37,905 nucleotides of DNA from Actinomycetota bacterium (GTDB taxonomy: Bacteria > Actinomycetota > Acidimicrobiia > Acidimicrobiales > Acidimicrobiaceae), in assembly GCA_027366165.1 (NCBI GenBank), contig DAHXKX010000129.1, positions 1 to 37,905 on the forward strand. Direction: 5' to 3'. The notes under the pieces are model-generated. The model worked only from the letters and a program-made list of their open reading frames with translations, ran no database searches and was not told where the DNA came from. Made by a program: the position numbers and the translations under genes. How positions within the stretch are numbered: the first letter of the stretch is position 1; each line of letters begins with the position of its first letter. Below, piece by piece: positions 33,614-37,905 of this stretch.

Positions 33614-34035
33614 CGTCTTCACCTCCGCTGGGGAAGCACTTGCAGCTCACTACGACTGAACAGGTGACTCCCCGTCATGGCTAAAAGTGGCGACTGGAAT
33701 CAGATAATTCAGCGCCCACTCACTCCGGAAGAATTGAGCGCTTCAACAATGCAATTGTTCATGTGGATCACCACGGTGCCCGAACTCATTGAGCAAATTC
33801 CTTAGGTTCTCGGAGATGTCACTCAATTCTCCTGTCGCACGTGTTGCCCATTATTTCCGGGGAGCGCCAATTCCGTCATCGAAAGTCGCGACACTGGCAA
33901 TCAAAAATCGGACCTCCTTTTTGAGATACTGAAATCCACCTTAGTATCCAAGCTCAGGGCAGAACAAGGGTCAGACTTTCTCTGGGGAGGTTCACTTCTT
34001 TGCTGGAACCTGACACGTGCTACCGGGAGAGCCTT
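33614..34035. other. Gap between the GerMN lipoprotein and MATE genes
   Basis: About 420 bp with no gene or terminator recognised. The first 50 bases hold the lipoprotein gene's leader and probably its promoter. Confidence 0.45.
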
Positions 34036-35388
34036 TTAAGCGTGACCATGTAGAAGCCTTTTCCACGCCACAAGTGAGGCAATGGCTCGCACGACCAGCC
34101 AAACGCCAAAGATGACCCACACGTCGGTCACGCTTAATTGCGGATCCAGGACTGCGACCAAGACGAGGGTAAACGCAGCAGTCGTCACCAACGAAATAAG
34201 CATGATCGTGCGAAGCAAATGGAAATGCTGGAACCCGCCTATCAGGCCGTCTATCACAAAGCTGACAGCAGTGATAGGCATCACCAGTCCGGCAAAAATC
34301 ACCGATTCTCGAGCGGGTCCCGCAATTGATGGAATGTCCGTGAACACTGCCACCAGCGGCCCCCGCGCTAGGACGACAATGATTCCCAGACCAACCCCTC
34401 CAATCCATCCGATATTGAGGAGACGTGCAGTCCAGTGTCTCATGCTCCGCAGCTGGTCTTTCGCGAGCCATTCTCCAACCAGCACCTGAGCCGGTACTGC
34501 GATGGCATCAAAGGAAAGACCAAACACAAGCCAAATCTGTTGCCCTACCTGGAAGGAGTCCAAAACCTCAGGCGTGCCTTGGGAGGCTACAAAAACCGAT
34601 CCGGAAAGAGCGCCAACCAGAGCGAATGTCCGTACCGCGAGAGCTACTCCTGCAGGCAGAAACTCTTTGAAGAAATCGATGATGCGTGTTGTCAACTTGG
34701 TGAAGGCACCCCGATAGCGAAGCGTCAAGACTATGACGGCGGCTCCCGCAATCTCGGCGGCGTCTGTGCCTATGGCCGAGCCCGCAACCGACATATGCGC
34801 CCAGAAGACCAAGACAGCTTCAAGAACAATGTTCAATCCCACGTTGAACGCGGTTATCGCGAGAACTCTGCCGGTGCGGCCGATTCCGGTCAGAAACATG
34901 CTTCCCGCCTGGTATATGAAAAGTGCGGGGATGCCGATCGCTGCCAGCCGGAGATACTCGGTGGTGGAGCGTGCCACCGGTCCCGAATGGGTCAGCAGGC
35001 GGGACACTTCTGGGGCTACCACCACGAAGAGGGTCCCCAGCGCAAGTCCGAGCAGACCCATAGCCGCAGCTGACGACATACCGAGGTTGTCGCGGTCAGA
35101 CACGTCCCCTTTGCCCGTCAAGGAGGCGGCGCGTGAAGTTATAGCAAACCCAATCGAAGTAAAGGGCAGCACCCAGAAGTTCAGAAATCCCATTGCCAGA
35201 GCTAAGGCCGCCAGCGGAATCTTTCCGACATGGCCCATCATTGCGGAGTCGGTGGCTGCGTAAATCGGCGACAGGAGTACGCTACCGAGAGATGGAATAC
35301 CAAGCTTTGCGATTCGTCTCCAAACCGGATCAGATAGCAGCCTCGGCCGTTGCGGCTGAGGCTGCTTATTCAGTGGTGTGTCGGTCAT
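34036..35388 (-). CDS. MATE family efflux transporter, DinF-like
   Basis: A protein of about 450 residues with twelve membrane helices in two similar halves. The N-terminal IAKLGIPSLGSVLLSPIYAATDSAMMGHVGKIPLAALAL is the MATE motif of the DinF branch. The second-half counterpart VPAQVLVGEWLAKDQ is also present. It exports cations, drugs or organic acids with Na+ or H+. ATG 35388 (MTDTPLNKQ) fits the family's usual N-terminus; a TTG start at 35460 would add 24 residues. Neither has a good ribosome binding site. It is monocistronic. Confidence 0.9.
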   Translation of the reverse strand: MTDTPLNKQPQPQRPRLLSDPVWRRIAKLGIPSLGSVLLSPIYAATDSAMMGHVGKIPLAALALAMGFLNFWVLPFTSIGFAITSRAASLTGKGDVSDRDNLGMSSAAAMGLLGLALGTLFVVVAPEVSRLLTHSGPVARSTTEYLRLAAIGIPALFIYQAGSMFLTGIGRTGRVLAITAFNVGLNIVLEAVLVFWAHMSVAGSAIGTDAAEIAGAAVIVLTLRYRGAFTKLTTRIIDFFKEFLPAGVALAVRTFALVGALSGSVFVASQGTPEVLDSFQVGQQIWLVFGLSFDAIAVPAQVLVGEWLAKDQLRSMRHWTARLLNIGWIGGVGLGIIVVLARGPLVAVFTDIPSIAGPARESVIFAGLVMPITAVSFVIDGLIGGFQHFHLLRTIMLISLVTTAAFTLVLVAVLDPQLSVTDVWVIFGVWLVVRAIASLVAWKRLLHGHA

Positions 35389-35899
35389 GGCGGGGAGATA
35401 GCGATCCGGACTGCATGAAACTCGGCGATTGTAGGCGGGCCGTCGTTCGAAGGTGGGCAAGAGCGTTGTTGTAACGAGATCGGGAAGAGGTCAGCTTCCA
35501 TAGTGTCCAAGGAGTTGTTCCGATGGGCATGGGGATCGAAACCGAGATCGACTTGTATGCAATTGACCTTTTCCATTTTCCCAAGGGGTATTCCGATCAG
35601 TCTTCTCAGAATTTATTTGTTCGGCACTCAGCCTGTGTCTGGCTGCTCCTATAACTTATTGGCAGGATAGAAAGATGGTGACTGAGCGTCGTGTCGGCTT
35701 CCTAGGCCTCGGGAATGTTCCGAGGTCAGTTTCCACCCCCGTTTTTTAGGAATACGGGCAGGCCAGGTGTCTCTTCTGTGGCAAAGCAAGCTTGCGGTGG
35801 GAACCGGGCTCGCAAATTCCGGCGAACTCTGATTTGAAAATTCTCCTGTATCTGATCTCGTTATGGGCCCTAAATCAATTACCTGAGCTAATTATACCA
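35389..35899. other. Upstream region of the ISAzo13-type transposase remnant
   Basis: No gene is seen. A perfect 6-bp hairpin CCTCGG/CCGAGG with a 7-base loop lies at 35707-35725, and GTTTTTTAGG follows about 15 bp later. I could not define the left end of the IS. The open frame that runs into the transposase begins at 35792, but the homologous part starts near 35900. Confidence 0.4.
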
Positions 35900-37251
35900 A
35901 TGGGCCAGATTTGGGAGATGGATGCAGATGCCTTGATTACCGCACGCCATAAAGCTCTGGAGGGGTTTTGCGACGAGTGCGAAAGGCGACTCTATGCAGC
36001 GGCGGAGGCCAAAGTATTCGGCCATGGTGGCGTGACACGTGTTAGCCATACCACGGGTGTTGCGCGCGGGTCCATACTGGTGGGAATCTAGAACTTGAAG
36101 CACCACCTGACCCTATGGACGAATCTCGCCGTATCAGACGAAAAGGTGCAGGACGCAAGAAGCTGGTGGATCAGGATCCTGACCTGATAGAGGCTTTGGA
36201 GAACTTGGTGGAACCTGATGCTGGGAGCGACCTGCAATCATCATTGGGATGGACCTGTAAGAGCTTGATGCAACTGGCACGTGAGCTTGACGAACAAGGC
36301 CATAATATCAGCCATGTTTCCGTCGGTGTCTTACTCAAGGATCTGGGCTATAGCCTCCAAGATAACCGCAAGACTCTCGAGGTCGTGAGCCATCTGGACC
36401 GCAATAGTTGGTTCGAATACATCAACGACAAGACAAAAGCAGCCTTATCCAATGGACAACCGGTGATTTCGGTGGACACCAAGAAGAAGGAGCTTGTCGA
36501 ATGTTTCAAGAGTAACGGCATGGAGTGGCGGCCAAAGGGAGGTTTACAGGGTAGGGAATTTCAGTGATCGTAAGTAGGGAATTTCAAAGATCCGTAGCAA
36601 AATCCCTGTCGTGTCTATGATCTCACAAACAATACCGGCTGGTTGAGCGTAGGCACCGACCATGACACCTCTAGCTTTGCAGTCGAAACGATTCGGCGTT
36701 GGTGGTTTGCAATGGGCCAGGCTGTCTACCCTGAGGCCAAGGAGCTGATGATCATGGCCGACGGTGGCGGCAGCAACGGCTCACGGGTAAGACTGTGGAA
36801 GCTGGAACTAAAGCGGCTTGTTAACGAACTGGATCTGACGATCCGGGTGTGCCACTTCCCACCAGGCACAAGTAAGTGGAATAAGATTGAGCATCGCCTA
36901 TTTTCTTTCAGCAGCCCCAATTGGCGTGGTCAACCCTTGGTGAGCCACGAGGTCACCATCAACTTGATCGCTGCAACCACAACCCGCAAAGGACTCAAGG
37001 TTCGCGCTGAAATCGACTCTGCTAAATACCAAACGGGCATCAAGGTAATTGATGCAGAGTTCGCCAAAATCCGAATTGACCGCGATGACTTCCAAGGCGA
37101 ATGGACCTATGTCATCTCACCAAACCGGCAAAGGTATATGTCATTTCCTTATGGTTCCATTTGGCTATACGGCCTTGCACATTGGAGTGACTCAAGCATG
37201 ACCATCGCATACGACCAGTGGAATTATAGTCAAGAATGCAGGAAATTCTGA
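35900..37251 (+). pseudogene. ISAzo13-family transposase, inactivated
   Basis: Conserved ISAzo13 transposase blocks are seen in order: ERRLYAAAEAKVFGHGGVTRV, then after a one-base frameshift near 36088 LELEAPP, RRKGAGRKKLVDQDP, DLQSSLGWTCKSLMQLARE and GQPVISVDTKKKELVECF. Next come two stop codons, then DHDTSSFAVETIRRWW, IMADGGGSNGSRVRLWKLEL, CHFPPGTSKWNKIEHRLFSF and NWRGQPLVSHEVTINLIAATTT. The interruption is at 36551-36620, where an imperfect 23-bp tandem duplication brings in stop codons and a frame change. The catalytic DDE-type residues seem kept, but no full protein can be made. The C-terminus reads through past the usual end to 37251. Confidence 0.88.
36551..36596 (+). repeat. 23-bp imperfect tandem duplication within the transposase
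   Basis: Two copies of a 23-bp unit stand head to tail (36551-36573 and 36574-36596). Both begin with gtagggaatttca, and they differ at a few later positions. The duplication adds in-frame stop codons and coincides with loss of the expected transposase frame. Confidence 0.75.
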
Positions 37252-37401
37252 GGGGGCCTCAATGCTGCAGGCGAGCCATACCCCTTAGGTGGTCAATTAT
37301 TCGATTATTTCTACAAGAGTTTTTAAATGGTGTATTTTCATGAATGTTTGTTTCTAGCGCATGTGGCCGCGCATCTCCTGGGCCGGATGCTGGAGGGTGT
37401 T

Positions 37402-37905
37402 ATGAACCTAAGCTTTTCAAATCTCATCGATGTGGAATCGGTTGCCCACCTCGACGAAAGCCGGGCGTACTATGCCGCCAAACAGGCGGCCGGTGGCCAA
37501 CGCGGACCGACAAACTATGAAGAGCTTCTAACGGCCCGTAACAACTTGGCGGACAGATCTGGGGAGTCGCGTGCGATTGAGCTCATCGCTCATGCCGGCA
37601 AGAAACAGGTCCCAGTAAGAGTTACAAGTCCTAGCTCTAGCGACCCTCGAGCTATCTACATCGACATTCACGGCGGAGGCTTTTATCTGGACTCCGCAGC
37701 CCGCAGCGACATTCGCAATGCTCGTCTGGCGGATAAATTAGGGGTCACCGTGGTGAGCGTTGACTATCGGTTGGCACCAGAATATCCTTGGCCTGCGGCA
37801 CCAGATGACTGTGAGACAGCTGTCCTCTGGGCCATGGCGGAGGGACCCGCGGCGTTCGGTGTGTCGCGGATGTTGATCGGCGGTGCGTCCGCCGGAGCCA
37901 CATTG
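37402..37905 (+). CDS. HSL-family alpha/beta hydrolase, C-terminus outside window
   Basis: The first 168 residues of an esterase/lipase of the hormone-sensitive lipase group. HGGG at residues 90-93 is the oxyanion-hole motif, YRLAPEYPWPAAPDD is typical of the family, and the nucleophile Ser163 lies in GGASAGA, at the window end. The N-terminal cap region is LIDVESVAHLDESRAYY. GGAGGG (37392-37397) precedes ATG 37402. It follows the IS remnant by about 150 bp. The remaining catalytic Asp and His are outside the window. Confidence 0.9.
   Translation, partial: MNLSFSNLIDVESVAHLDESRAYYAAKQAAGGQRGPTNYEELLTARNNLADRSGESRAIELIAHAGKKQVPVRVTSPSSSDPRAIYIDIHGGGFYLDSAARSDIRNARLADKLGVTVVSVDYRLAPEYPWPAAPDDCETAVLWAMAEGPAAFGVSRMLIGGASAGATL

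Noticed and set aside
34435-35263. Plus-strand frames antisense to the MATE gene
   Set aside because: The opposite strand encodes a clear MATE transporter; the antisense frames have no recognisable features.

Overview
The window reads as the chromosome of an actinobacterium with moderate GC. The main evidence is a conserved block: on the minus strand a PadR regulator, ino1 and a methyltransferase; on the plus strand a DUF5318 protein, panB, and then rpsF-ssb-rpsR-rplI-dnaB. Apart from panB this matches the order known from Mycobacterium (ino1, PadR, DUF5318, ponA1, rpsF, ssb, rpsR, rplI, dnaB). The dnaB gene carries an intein, as in M. tuberculosis. Protein style, moderate GC and long gene-poor gaps make me favour an acidophilic member of Acidimicrobiia (Acidithrix or Ferrimicrobium type), but that placement is inference.

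Layout. 1-3.7 kb: a minus-strand redox pair (NapH/NosR-like membrane polyferredoxin, then a ferredoxin cut by the window edge) faces a plus-strand Rrf2 regulator with an unusual C-terminal domain across about 880 bp. 3.9-9.5 kb: MFS transporter, CCA-adding enzyme, methyltransferase, Ino1 and PadR. 9.6-15.1 kb: DUF5318, panB, the ribosomal/replication operon, a strong terminator, then dnaB with a 156-residue mini-intein. 15.1-17.9 kb: an MscS channel and a decayed IS110 element that still has a bridge-RNA-like hairpin cluster. 17.9-19.5 kb: an overlapping isochorismatase-fold / PuuE-like deacetylase pair that could be a cyclic-imide or half-amide hydrolysis cassette. 19.9-22.8 kb: a DrrAB-type ABC exporter and a secreted Thr/Ser-rich protein with 15-bp tandem repeats.

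22.8-28.1 kb (minus strand): aldehyde dehydrogenase with a fatty-acyl-reductase-like SDR, and nadA-nadB. 28.1-35.4 kb: small membrane protein, dienelactone hydrolase with DUF6295, CaiB-type CoA transferase, GerMN lipoprotein and MATE exporter, separated by gene-poor gaps. 35.8-37.3 kb: an inactivated ISAzo13-family transposase. The window ends inside an HSL-type alpha/beta hydrolase.

The most interesting items are the imide/half-amide pair, the endonuclease-free DnaB mini-intein, the IS110 remnant with its candidate bridge RNA, the extended Rrf2 regulator with its repeat-rich intergenic region, and the S18 protein with a long acidic tail. I did not find a clear defence system, CRISPR array, tRNA or rRNA gene.
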